A DNA stretch of 64,000 bases from Vinca minor (lineage: Eukaryota; Streptophyta; Magnoliopsida; Gentianales; Apocynaceae), in assembly GCA_026122235.1 (NCBI GenBank), contig JAOCZM010000098.1:186001-250000 (forward strand), written 5' to 3'. The notes under the pieces were generated by a model, which saw nothing but the letters and a program-made list of their open reading frames with translations, did no database searches and had not been told where the DNA came from. Position numbers and translations under genes: made by a program. This document shows positions 44,060-55,400 of the stretch, piece by piece; within the stretch, counting starts at the first letter, position 1; every line of letters begins with the position of its first letter.

Positions 44060-47000
44060 CACTACAAGAAAACAGGGAAACAGGGACGGTCGTTTCCGTC
44101 GATAATCGGTGCTAACCTAGGATTAGCGACTGTTTACCGACCGAAACACCTGGTCGTGTATATTTCATCTCCAAGGTAGTTAACGACCGACCACCGACCG
44201 TATCAGAGGCGACCGACCATTGGGTCGCCATATAGCTGACGGAATGGCGACCGAAAATAATACATTGTTGACTTTGATTAGTTAACCACCGATTGCCAAC
44301 GGAACTTGTTAGCAACCGATGATGCAGTCGCCATATGGCGATGAATACCGACGTAATAGTCAACATTGTTGACTTCGACTTTGGCTTGTTACCGACCGAT
44401 TACCGACGAAATAAAGATTCGCTATATAACGACGGAATACTGACCGCACAATCGAACTTGGTTGACTTTGACCTTGACTACCTAAAGACCGAGTCCGACT
44501 TCTAATTAGCGATGACATATTTCGTCGGTAATTACCGACGGATTTGCGACCGATTCGTGTTTATTTGACTTTGACTTTGACTTTAAACGAATAGCAACCG
44601 AAAAGTCGTCGCTATTCCGTCGCAAAATATTTTTTAATTTAAAAAATTAAATCTGAAATATAATTAAATCCCTATTATAAAAAACAGCAATACGAAAAAA
44701 ACAATTCAGAAAAATCCCAAACAGCAATACGAAACAGAAACAAAATCAATAAAATCCCAAAAAGATTTACGAACCAAAAACAATATCAAAAAGATCACAA
44801 ATAGCAAACATAATCAATACAACCAAAAAATAACATTACATAATCAATTATCTCACTAAAACCACAAGTTTACACTTCTTATTGAATTACAACACTCACA
44901 ATCAAAGTGTGCACTTCTCATTTAGATTACAACACAACCAAAGTTTACACTTCTCATATACTCCTTGGTGCATGAGTTGAAATCTGAAAATTCAAGAATA
45001 AAATTAACACTTTGAATACATCAATTAATTTATGGTAATAAAATACTAAAAATAAAACAACAAATATTACTCACCTTCAATATGTGGAATTCTATGAAGC
45101 GAGAAAAGAGATTAATAATACAAGAAAAAATAGATTAATAAAAGAAAGCTAAGAATTAAAGCACAACAACAAATACATAACGAAATTAATAATTGTATTT
45201 TTAATCATTCTAAATCATCCCCTGACATAAATTCATCCTCTTCTTCTGAATTTTCATCACCCGATATAATTTCATCATCATCTTCATCAACACGGCTGTT
45301 ACCGGCCACAAGTACAACTTTGATTTCCCCCGACCGGTGTGCAAGTTGACATACTTCAGTAACAGTTGGATCGGTGTGACTGGTCTCCTCCTCGCTTACT
45401 TCCTTTTGATATGGTACCGGATCATTAGGAACGTCGACTATACGTGGTTTGGAACGACAAACAGCCCACCAATCAGCCTTGATGTTGTCATACTACCCAG
45501 ATAAGGTGTGTAGTAGACTTGTTGACATTGGGAAGCAAATACAAATGGATCGTAACCCTGGTACGTTCTCTTCCTATTGATTTCTACAAGTTTATATTAA
45601 GGATGCACCTTCAAACCTCGATTTGGAGTAGAATCAAACCAGTCGCATTTGAAAAGAATTATTTTTTGGCCAGGTACTCCAGCAAGTTCAACCTCAATGA
45701 CTTGCTTCAACTCTCCGTAATAATCTCCTTTAACCCATACCCTGCTGTTTGTCATTCCTTTTCCATCGATGTGGGATTTTGTGTGAAATCTATTACCGTT
45801 AACAAAGTAACCGGTGAATGACATCACTTGTCGGGCCCCATGACAGATTTTTCAACAACCTTTCGGAATGTTCCGTAAGGCTATGTATCTGTTGAGAACA
45901 ACAAAAGTTAAATTAGTTTAGGCATTCTTAAGACAAGTATATTTCTACATAATACCAACTTACATGAGTTACAAACCATTTGGAAAAAATCTTATAAACT
46001 TGGCTTTGAAGTTCTTCCTCCGTAATCTGCGGAGTTTGGTCATGTACTTCACTGACAAATTTCCTGAGTTACCAATTAAATGACAATATTATTATTTGAC
46101 TACTTTTAATTATATAACAAAAATGAAGCAATAGATGTGTTTACTTACTGAATGCATGGTTCGACCTCTTCAGAATTCATAAGGATATAATTCATGGCTG
46201 TTTTATAATCTTTATTAGATAATAAAACATTTTCTTTTTTCCCAAATGATCTTCCAGGTAAGTTGCAAATTGATAATACATCTGGTTCACTTGTCTCATC
46301 TTCACCATCATTTCGCCCAATGGTTGTAACTTTCGTTTTCACGTGGGGATAGAAATAATAGCTAAAGAATGTAGCAGCTTCTTCGACCAAGTAAGCATTG
46401 AAAATTGACCCCTCAACTCTGGCCTTGTTTTTTATCTTCTTTTTTAGATGGTCCATGTATCTAATTAAAGCATAAGTAGTTAATCACATTGTAAATACGT
46501 ACATGAAAAATAAAAATGAAGTTGACATCATAAAGACATTGGTTGTTACCTCTCGAACGGGTACATCCACCTAAACTGTACCGGGCCACCAACCTTGGCT
46601 TCGTACGGAAGGTGAATCGGCAAGTGTTCCATCACATCAAAAAATCCCGGAGGAAATATTCTATCTAACTTGCACAATAAAATAGTGATAGTGTCCTCCA
46701 ATTCTTGCATATGCGCCACACTCAACTTTGGGGAACAAAAATTTCTATAGAACAGACTAAGTTCAGCCAAGGGTCCCCAAACATTTTTCGGTAGTACTTC
46801 TTTAAGTGCTGTTGGGATAAGTCTCTCCATGAATACATGACAATCGTGACTCTTCATTCCAGACATTTTCAACTCTTTCATATCAACGCATCGCGCCAAA
46901 TTCGATGCATATCCATCTAGGAGCCTTAATTCTTTAACCCAGTGCAAAACCATATCTTTTTGTGCCTTGGTAAGAGTGAAACATGCCTTCGATTTCGTTG

Positions 47001-47993
47001 CTTTACCTCGGTAATACTTACAGATTAATGGTTTGATTCAAAATCAGTTACTGAAGATTAGTCCTAGCTGTTAACACACCTTTGGACGCCAATAGTTACT
47101 GAAAAATCAGTTAATTCTACTTCAAAACAGAGAAACAAAAATTCAGACAAATTGGATAAAAAAACCTTGAAAAACATCGAACCTTTAGATGGAGGTGGCA
47201 GGGTGGAGGTGGCAGGATGGATTTTAAGAAATTGAGCCTTCTTTCTTTTGTTTTTTTTTAAATGTCAGGCGTTAACCTTAGATGGAGGTTGCGGGGTGGA
47301 GGTGGCGAGGTGGCGGGAAAAGAGTTTTGAAGAAGAACAAGAGTTTTTAGGGATTTTCGCTAGCTTCCTTCATTTTATATTTTTTTTGACAAATCAGGCT
47401 ATAAAACAACGTCGTTTTCGTACGCCCTTACGAATTCTGCATTGGTATTCCGTCATTATTCTGTCGGTCTCTCTTCCATTCCGTCGGTATTCGGTCGTTA
47501 TATATTCCGTCTGTAGACGGTCGTTAACTTCCGTCGGAATTCGGTAGTTAACGTACACAAAATGACATCGTTTTGTGCCTTTGATTTATTACTATACAAA
47601 TATACACTTTATATATTCCGTCGGTAGACGGTCGTTAACTTCCGTTGGTATTCGGTCTTTAAGCTACACAAAACGATGTCATTTTGTGTCTTTCATTTAT
47701 TACTATATAAATATACACGTTATGTATTCCGTCGGGATGCGGTCGTTAACTTTCGTCGGTATTCGGTCGTTATATTGTCCGTCGGTAAACCGTCGTTCAA
47801 TTCCGTCGGTAGTCGGTCGTTAAATGTGAACAAAACGACATCTTTTCAATTTGGTCAACGGGACCGATGTGGCCGACAGAGTGGCGACGGAATAGCGACC
47901 GCTAGGTTTTCGGTTTCCAGGCGATCGTAATTCCGTCGTTAATGTTGTAACCAAATATTTCGGTCGCTATTTATGGTACTATTTTTTTTAGTA
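44060..47993 (-). mobile_element. CACTA element with transposase-associated gene (CACTA-3), 3.9 kb
   Basis: Left end CACTACAAGAAAACAG is identical to CACTA-1. The right end is decayed but still TAGTA in place of TAGTG. The 3-bp duplication GGA flanks it (44057-44059, 47994-47996). Subterminal regions on both sides are filled with CCGTCGGTA, GGTCGTTAAC and GACCGAC motifs, and the right one also with AAAACGACRTCGTTTT-type palindromes. The interior carries a minus-strand gene (45212-47020). It inserted at the right end of fold-back element B2. Confidence 0.88.
45212..47020 (-). pseudogene. CACTA (TNP2-type) gene, C-terminal DUF4218 and DUF4216 exons
   Basis: Minus-strand exons with canonical junctions. 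Exon a, about 47020-46549, holds DUF4218 words (GMKSHDCHVFMERL, PPGFFDVMEHLPIHLP, PVQFRWMYPFER) and ends at a GT donor. Exon b, about 46458-46145, follows an AG acceptor and reads YMDHLKKKIKNKARVEGS, then FLSICNLPGR-like words, up to EEVEPCIQ and donor GTAAGT. Exon c, about 46064-45965, holds SEVHDQTPQITEEELQ to FSKWFVTH. Exon d, 45900-45212, is DUF4216 (GYFVNGNRFHTKSH, YYGELKQVIEVE, ILFKCDWFD) with an acidic tail. The catalytic Transposase_21 domain that normally precedes DUF4218 is absent: only about 40 codons lie upstream before unrelated 5' sequence. Exon d needs one frame correction near 45827. Confidence 0.87.
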
Positions 47994-48109
47994 GGAAAAA
48001 TCATTATCATTGAATGATATCGAAGGTTACATATGGTAGGAGAAAACTCGGTAGGTCTCCAAACCATTGAGATGAGGTTCTAGTCCTCATTGCATTTTTA
48101 ACCAAAACA

Positions 48110-49552
48110 TCTACAGAATTATTACAAGAACTGTGGATAAAGATAGATTGGCTACACTAATCCCCAAATTATTCTTTATATGACTAACTATGTGGCCCAC
48201 TGAGGACAGGTCTTCATCAACCTGATGCACTTTGTTAACCAGAACAGAAGTTGACAATCGCTTTCTGTGAGACATGGCTGATATCCTTACCACATTGCAA
48301 ACTTGAGCCCCTCTAGCAGTGATTTTGCTTCCGCATGCTCAGGGCTAGATAAATTTATTGCAAGATTGGAGAAACCCCACACAAAATCTCATTTGTGGAC
48401 CATCACTATAGCGCCTAAGCCGGAAACACCATTAAGCCAAGAGGCATCAACGTTTAGCTTCTAAAAACCATTGGTAGGCAGCCTCCAGCCCAAGCAATCA
48501 GAGGGGACCATGTTGTCATCCACCATTTTGTCGTCTGCTCTCTTTTGTCTGATCGGGAGAAGCGAACAATTTCTCTTTACCCTTAAGCATATATCTTATT
48601 TGGACATAGTCCGGCAAAGGTTGGCGAGCATTACCTTGTCCTAGCGATGAAGAAAAAACATCGTTGTATTCCACCATATAGACCAAAGCGATATTTGCTA
48701 CTTTCTCAACAGACCTTCTACTTCCGGCAAATCGTTTTGTTCCTGTTGCACCAGATATACCAGACAACATAAATGAAGAGAGTGACGACTTCTTCTCCAC
48801 ATTCCAAAATAGGAATAAGACAAAATGGTAATATGTCTTTACTAATGATAGAATAAATCAAAACTAGCGTATACCCACAACTTCTTCCGCCTGAGGGCAT
48901 GAGAAGATTGAGTGTTAGTCTCAGTTTCGATTTTACAAAGGGGGCACGACGATTCAAGAGTTTTAATTCTCTGAGATATAGGCTGGCATGTTGGCAAAAT
49001 TGTTTGGAAAAATTTCCAGATAAAAACATGCAGCTTTGGGGGAAGAGGCAGCCTCCAAATCAGTTCCCAAAGATGAAAAGCATTGGTCATCGAGGTAGAT
49101 GGGCACCTCATCGCTCCACTATTGATGTCAACTTGAAGATGGTAGCCAGATTTAACCAAATCATACCCATTCTTTGTGTAAGACCAAACAAGCTTATCCG
49201 GCTGCCAAGGGTCACAGAGCGGAACACTTAAAATCTCTCCAATCTCATAAGAGAAAAAGTAATGTTCCAGGAAATCCTCATCACAGGGTCTTCTTTGATA
49301 ATCAATGATCCTAGACACTGCCATCATTCTTTCAGAAAAATCCATATTTTGCGAAGATAGGAACTTGAAACTGTGCGAGGATGTGAGCCATTTATTATAC
49401 CACATACTAACTCTTGAGCCATCCTTTATCCTCCATTTTAAGCCTGCAAGGAGTAAATCCCGACTTTTGATAATGCCTTTCCAAATAGGGGAGGTCCGTC
49501 CCTTTAGAGGAACAATCAAGAATCTTTCCAAGGCAAAGTACTTTGCCTGCAA
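48110..49552 (-). pseudogene. LINE-3 zf-RVT and RNase H region
   Basis: The frame 49552-48842 (236 codons) has the post-RT run (RFLIVPLKGRTSPIWKGI, WRIKDGSRVSMWYNKWL) and the zf-RVT region (LWELIWRLPLPPKLHVFIWK, SCPLCKIETET). The RNase H region (48480-48110) is visible only in pieces: a WLNGVSGLGAIV-like start, HAEAKSLLEGLKFA with the Glu, and ESDCQLL with an Asp. Confidence 0.85.
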
Positions 49553-49999
49553 GACTCTAGAGCAAAGCGAGAATGGTTGATTGATTATCCACTAGCCTTG
49601 CTTGGCTTCCAATGCTAGATTCAAAGCCTCAAGATCACGAAATCCAACATTCCCTCGAAACATTGGTCTACAAAGCTCCATCCAAGCTCGCCAGCATATC
49701 TTCATTTTCTTAGCATCACCACCCCATAGAAAAGCATGAATCATACTTGTGATGGATTCAATCATTTACTTGGGGAAAATGAAACAGGACAGGACATAAG
49801 TGGGAATTGCTTGGACTATATATTTGACTAGGACAACTAGAGCTACAAAGGATAAGGTTTTTATCTTCCAGCTGTTAAGCTTCTTCCGCACTTTATTAAC
49901 AACGAATTGGAATACCCTCTTTTTTTTATCTCCCTGTCATGTTTGGGAGACCCAAATATTTTCCTTTCCCATCACTCTTTGGGATTTGGAGGATAGCAA

Positions 50000-51151
50000 A
50001 AAGTGATGTCTTTTATCTTATCAGGTGTATCCTTACTGTAAAACAGGTTAGATTTATCATAGTGAATCATTTGACCAACAGACTTCATATGTCTTGAGTA
50101 CCTCTTTTAGCTTCCTCAAAGATACCTCGTTGACTAGAGAGAATAAAAGTCATCTGCAAATAGAAGATGTATGACAGAAGCTTCGCCTCAAACCTGAATA
50201 TCAGTGAGAACACCATTCTCTTTAGCAGAGAGAATAAGAGAGGATAACCCAACAGTACAAAAAAGGAAAAGAAAATGAGATAGGGGATCTCATTTCCGGA
50301 TTCCTCTAGTCGGCCTAAAAGATCTTGTGGGAATTCCATTATGCATAATCGAATAATTGACAGTCCTGATACACTGATACAGTTCATTACAAGAGACTGA
50401 AATTTTGGCGGAAAATTCATGTTAGTCATCACCATTTCTATATAATTCCATTCAACTCTATCAAATGCTTTACTCATTTCTAGCTTGAGAGCTAGCTAAT
50501 GCGAACAACTTGGTCGGACCGTCTACAAGCTTTGGAATACTTCAAAATCCACGATTTCATTATCCGTGATGAGTTTGCCTTTTAGAAAATCACTCTGGGC
50601 CTCGTCAATGATTGAATTCATGACCAACTTGAGGCGATTGGTGAGGACCTTAGAAAGGAGTTTATCGAAAACATTACATAAGCTAATGGGTCTAAAATGT
50701 TAAGTTTTGGGATAAGAGCTATGTGCGTAGAGTTTATTGCTGCCATGGCAACCCCCTCATTTAGGACTTCAAGAATAAAATTATAGACCGAGTTTCCTAT
50801 GATGTGCCAAAGTTTCTAGAGAAAAAGAACATGCATTCAATCTGGACCAGGAGCCTTGTGCGGATGCATCTGCTTGAGAGCCTTGACAATTTCAGCCCTT
50901 GTGAAAGGTTGCTCTAGGATACCCACTTCACTTGGGCTAAGCTTATTGGTAAGAGAGTCTGGAGAAAGACTTGACCCTTTGGTATTAGCCCAAAATAGAG
51001 ACTGAAGGAAATCAACAGCCACATTCTCAATATCATCTTCATCTACCATTAGACTACCATCCGGATCTACAACCTGATAAGTATAATTTCTCTCATTTTG
51101 CTGGGACGCTTTATTATGGAAATAAGTATTATTACGGCCTCCTTCCATCAA
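50000..51151 (-). pseudogene. LINE-3 reverse transcriptase
   Basis: The N-terminal part 51151-50837 has GGRNNTYFHNKASQQNERN and ends with HPHKAPGPD. The palm begins with MSKAFDRVEWNYIE (50477), with the first Asp retained. The catalytic pair is kept as HLLFADDFYSL near 50170, but in another frame. At least four frame changes occur between these blocks. Confidence 0.85.
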
Positions 51152-51399
51152 CCAACTTACTGTGCTTCACGCTTTCCAATATCCTTCCCTAAGATCATGT
51201 ATTTTCTCCGACTCCTTGACGACTTCAAGCTCCTCAGATAGGGAATAACGAATCAAGCCATGCCTATTTTGGATTGCATCTAACTCATTCTGTTTATCTT
51301 TTAGTTTTCTTTCTAAATTTCCAACAACTCTAGAGCTCCATTCTAATAGGTTGGCGCGGAAGACAGATAGAGCATTACTGATTCAAGAAGCGGAAAAAA

Positions 51400-52221
51400 T
51401 CACAGGGAGACGTCCATGTGTGATGAGCATAGTCCAAAAAAATTGGTTCTTGAAACCCAAGAGGATCAAACCTTAGGGGACGAGGTTTCCTATTTTTGCG
51501 TTTCCGAAGCTTACGGTGGGGAGTAATTTCAAGAAGAATCGGCAGATGGTCACTATCTTTAGTGGACAAGTGTTGGATAGTTAAATTAGAAGGAAAAAAC
51601 GTTTCGCCAAGATGGGGTAGCAAGGCCCCTACCAAGACGGACAAAATCATCCCTATTCCATCTCGAAAATTATACCAAATGCAAGGACTACCTATCCATC
51701 CTATGCCACATAAGCCACAATCCTTGATAACATCTCTAAAATTATTGATTTGAGTATGACTTCCTGGAAAAAGACGAGTTTTTCATCTTGTTTTGAGATT
51801 TCATTAAAATATCCCATACAAAGCCATGGAAAAGAAATAACTGAATGCAAACGTTTAAGTAATTGCCAAGAGTGAGGTCTAAAAGCAACATCTATATTCC
51901 CATTGAAACCCGTAAAAGTCCATTTAAAGTCATATTCATCAAAAGAAACAAAAGAATCAATATGACCAGGCGAGTAAGATATAATATCATGCTTAATGGA
52001 AGAATCCAAGAACAAGCAAAGGCCACCACTAAGGCCTTGGCGACTGATAGGAAAATGAAAGGGAAATCATAACTTACAATGAATAAAATCCATGAAACTA
52101 GACAAAGACTAGGTTTGGGATAGAAAACTATAGCTGAGCGATGTGAATCACATAAGCGCATTAATTACTGAATGGTCTAAGAGTCATTAACCCCTCAACA
52201 ATTCCAATCTAAACAATTCAT
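51400..52221 (-). pseudogene. LINE-3 endonuclease
   Basis: An apurinic-like endonuclease that nicks the target. It starts MNCLDWNC at 52221-52219, the classic plant LINE ORF2 opening, with stops soon after. Later blocks are LCLFLDSSIKHDIISYSPGHID (52010-51950), FTGFNGN and PWLCMGYFNEI, where the catalytic Asp of GDFNE is now Tyr. Near 51550 comes DSDHLPILL, the conserved SDH motif. Confidence 0.85.
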
Positions 52222-52239
52222 TGGGCTTGGTGGAGCCGC

Positions 52240-52960
52240 TTAGGGGTCTCCACCTTACCCTAATTAACGGCAAGAGCCCCCGTTGAAAATTTTCTAGTAG
52301 CAAAAATTGAGACTGAAGAAGGATCCATTATATTTGCATTAGAATTAGAAGTTTGCTTCCAAAAAAATCCATTATGGGTTTCAATGTCTAGTTCCCCAAA
52401 TAAAGGGCCAAATTAATGGCCAGGCCTATGATCAACAATAATCAGCATTGGGCTTGTCTCAAGCAGCCCAGCCGAAGATGACAAAGGCTGCCCAACAGAG
52501 GCCTCAATATTTGACAGCCCAAAAGTGGTTAGGCCCACCACAAGAAATATTAGGCCCACCCTTAGAAATGTTTGACCCAAAGACATGGCCCAAACTCGGA
52601 TCATTTTGTCCAATCTCGGGTCGATGACCGAAATCAGAGCAACCTGAATCCCCACTAGTTGCCGCCCCAAAATCGGAGATCGAAAGAAGTCTAGTCATCT
52701 CTTTCATCTCCGGAAGTACTCCAACCCTCCCAATAGCCATTTTCTTCATTGACTCCGAATCTGCAACTAGGTTACTTTTAGAAGGTCATTCCCACATTTG
52801 CTTCGATATCTCTATTCTTTCCCTCGCTTCGTGTCTGAAACTATAAAAAAAATTCAAGCATCGGCCAGACAACAATGCCAGCGACGCCAAAGCTTCAAAC
52901 AATCTAAGACTGTCGTGGACAGTCACCCACTCCCTATCCAACTGTCCCAAACCAACCAAT
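52240..52960 (-). pseudogene. LINE-3 ORF1 remnant (low confidence)
   Basis: The region upstream of the ORF2 start has overlapping minus-strand frames rich in Gly, Ser and Pro (LSISDFGAATSGDSG, PNISCGGPNHFW), as is usual for the tail of plant LINE ORF1. The nucleic-acid-binding zinc knuckle was not found, so this is placed by position and composition. Confidence 0.45.
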
Positions 52961-53145
52961 TCACTTTCCCCATTTTTTCCTGCTTGTTCCATTCCTCAGG
53001 CCCCTATCCTGTCTTGTACTCCATTATTGTAGCATTTATAATCCGGTAATTCAACAATAACACAAGCATTGTCAGCCTTCCTCTTTCGGCAATACCATAT
53101 TGATGGCATGTTGATATATGAGCGGTTTCACGCGAATCAAACGCT

Positions 53146-53412
53146 AAGGTCCATAGCCCAGTGGGGCTATGGCCTGCCCACAACTTTGAGGTTGTGGGTT
53201 CAATACCGCCCTCACACAAGGGGAATGATTTAATTACCATTTCTTGGGTTTCCTTGTGTGGGTCTTCTACTCCCCTTCATGGGGCACCCGCTAGCCGGGC
53301 TTCTAGTTCTCCTCCTTTGTGAGGCACTTCTACTCCCCTCATGGGGCACCCGCTCAGCTGGGCTTCTATCCGCCCTACATGGGCTCCTCCTCTGGTGAGG
53401 TAAAAAACAAAA
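53146..53412 (+). mobile_element. tRNA-derived SINE (SINE-2)
   Basis: Same family as SINE-1: start AAGGTCCATAGCCCAGTGG with the A box (53154-53164), B box GGTTCAATACC (53197-53207), body CACTTCTACTCCCCTCATGG, and end TGGTGAGG followed by an A-rich tail (53401-53412). At 267 bp it lacks the internal duplication of SINE-1, so it gives the basic family structure. The open frame on the opposite strand across it is not a gene. Confidence 0.9.
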
Positions 53413-53589
53413 CGTCATAAGAGTCCTTAGGATGATGGAACTCATCGCTCGGCCGGGACGCTCGCACAATGGCGGCGTAGAATAACCTAGATCTATAGGT
53501 ATGGTGCCCGAAATAGTCGGAGGACTAAGTTGCAGAGAGCATCTTGCTCTACTCGTGTTTCCTTTGGTAATTACTTCCATATTTATGGT
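53413..53589. other. Short GC-richer interval, nothing recognised
   Basis: Sequence such as CGCTCGGCCGGGACGCTCG is unlike the AT-rich surroundings, but I see no gene, tRNA or repeat partner for it in the window. Confidence 0.4.
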
Positions 53590-54597
53590 ATTATTCCAAA
53601 TTACGAGTTTAATACACAATTCACAAAAAACACAAAAAACTGGGAAAAAATAGAAGTAAAAATGAATGTTCAAGTTAGGAAGGAAAAAGTATCATTTAAG
53701 ACTTAATTAAATTGGAAAATAAGTGTTGTGTGTAGTACATGTTTAAAATTCAGTTTCCAAAATGCTAGTATTGATGAAATATATATGATGTTTGATAACT
53801 TATGCATTAGTTAGAATAAATAAACCTCTTCACCTTAAAACCAATTCCACGTATATAGTTATCCAAGTATGACTAAGGGAATTTGTTATTGATATCAAAC
53901 CACTTTTCCTTGAATGTTAGAGAAACATTCTAGATGTTGCTTGACATGAAAGTGGAATAACTTATCTGCTTGACGATCTCAATAATGGCATATATATCCT
54001 TAGAATGGTTGGGTTTGTTGGTAATACTTAAATCATTATCCATTTGATTCCTAGTTACGCATAAAGAACCATTACCTGTTAATATATTTTGTTCAACAAC
54101 AGCAGCGGATGTTGGTGTTCTTTGCTTAATCCTCCTAACATAATAAGTTTTCCTACTTTTAGATCTAGTAGTGTGACCAGATTGAACTAGTTAGGAACCA
54201 TCAACGTTTGCCAGCCCATTTGCAAGTCCAACCTTCTATCTGAACTAGAGCTTCTTCGATAAAGTTCTCATAGATAGCTGCATTACCTTTACGTTCACAC
54301 AGAGTTTTACATTCAAATCAATTTTCTCCTCCATTTCTTCAGTTGTTAGAGAAACTGATTTCTCAGTTACTTGACTTGTCAATTTAGTGTCAGACGTCTA
54401 CTTGCATTAGCTTAATCAGTATTTGTAGCATCTTTGTCATTTACACGAGGGGTTATAGGTCACTTCATCACCCAAACTATTCTAAATCACAAACAGAAAA
54501 CACAATTCAAAAAATGCCCAAAGAACAAAGAGAAAAAATAAGAAAAACAAGAAGCATTCAAATAATGAAGGAAAAGGCAATAATTAAGAGTTAATTA
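53590..54597 (-). repeat. Family A gene-like repeat, most complete unit
   Basis: A full unit of about 1 kb. From right to left on the minus strand come TSQVTEKSVSLTTEEMEEK (near 54350), LANGLANVDGS, a basic run with TTRSKSRKTYYVRRIKQ (near 54150), GNGSLCVTRNQMD, and an exon end in a (N)VSLTFKEK-like run (53930). A GT donor follows at 53900-53899. This order also fits the other copies. Family A contains AATTAAAT once at 53699, which is the empty site for B1. Confidence 0.65.
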
Positions 54598-55034
54598 CAT
54601 GATAAAATATCCATTTTTGCCCATGAACTATTAGGAATGTGAAGTGTTAACCCAAAAAAAAAATTCAACTATTTGGGCCTACAATTATTTTAGGGTGCTT
54701 TATTTACCAAAAATTGACTAAAAGTTGTAGTTTCGAAGGGTAAAATAGTCTATGCAAGATAAATATTAGGAGTAAGTACAAATAAACCCCTGAAGTTGAG
54801 TAAGTATAAATAAACCCCTGAAGTTAACTTATTCTTTAAAGAAATTACAACTGACCCATAAATTTACCATATCTTTTTACTTAACTACAATTGACGACCC
54901 CCTTAAATCTATCTTCCTCCCTCTTCTTCTTCTTAACCCACCACAAGCCACCCATCACCGCCGAAAACATCCTCCACCTCCTCTCAAAACCAATAATTTC
55001 TAGTTATTTTCTGACGTCAAATTTCACATATATA
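54598..55034. mobile_element. Fold-back element, family B copy 3 (B3), left part
   Basis: Begins GATAAAATATCCATTTTTGCCC and follows the left arm of B1 and B2 to TTTCACATATATA. There Copia-2 interrupts it, and it resumes at 60170 with ATATATGTTTAGTTG. A 15-base word is repeated near 54780-54825 (AAATAAACCCCTGAAGTT twice). Confidence 0.8.
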
Positions 55035-55174
55035 TGAAGGAAAAACTCGTAATCCCCAAAATGCAGCGGCATAAAATAACGCGGGATTACGTTCCTTTAA
55101 AAAGGATCTAATCATGACAAAGAACCAAAACTCTGTGATAGGAGGTATACCTTTATCGATCTAATCACAACTTG

Positions 55175-55205
<31 letters not shown>

Positions 55206-55400
55206 CCTCGCACATGTAGATGTGCCGATTTTGACCTGGTCCAACTGGTTTCTGGTCGACCGGAGTGACAAACCGGTTCGGTCGACCCGAGACAGATCTC
55301 GATCGACAGGGGTCCGATTTTGCCCAATCCAATCAAACGACCAATCCAATTAAGCCTGTCCAATCTAATTGAGAACCTATATTAAATGTAAACTCTAACA
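55035..55400 (-). repeat. Copia-2 3' LTR
   Basis: 366 bp, starting TGTTAGAGTTTACATTT on the minus strand (55400) and ending CCTTCA at 55035. The part 55151-55400 also occurs at 59941-60169. It contains a (CA)n tract (55177-55202) and GGTCGACC palindromes at 55254-55263 and near 55280. Confidence 0.8.
55177..55202. repeat. (CA)n microsatellite in Copia-2 3' LTR
   Basis: About 13 CA units. The stub copy of this LTR at 59950-59970 has a shorter, interrupted version. Confidence 0.9.

Larger units (their letters stand above)
48000..52960 (-). mobile_element. Old LINE (LINE-3) with ORF1 and ORF2 remains
   Basis: In minus-strand order: ORF1 C-terminal remains (about 52950-52240), the ORF2 start (MNCLDWNC at 52221), endonuclease (52221-51400), RT (51151-50000), zf-RVT (49552-48842) and RNase H (48480-48110), with a 3' part near 48000. 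It carries many frameshifts and stops. It is from a different LINE group than LINE-1, -2 and -4, since the endonuclease and RNase H wording differs clearly. No A tail is visible at the left end, where CACTA-3 and its target duplication begin. Confidence 0.85.

Noticed and set aside
53230..53673. 147-codon minus-strand frame
   Set aside because: It runs antisense through SINE-2 and into family A. Composition is explained by the SINE, with no domain.
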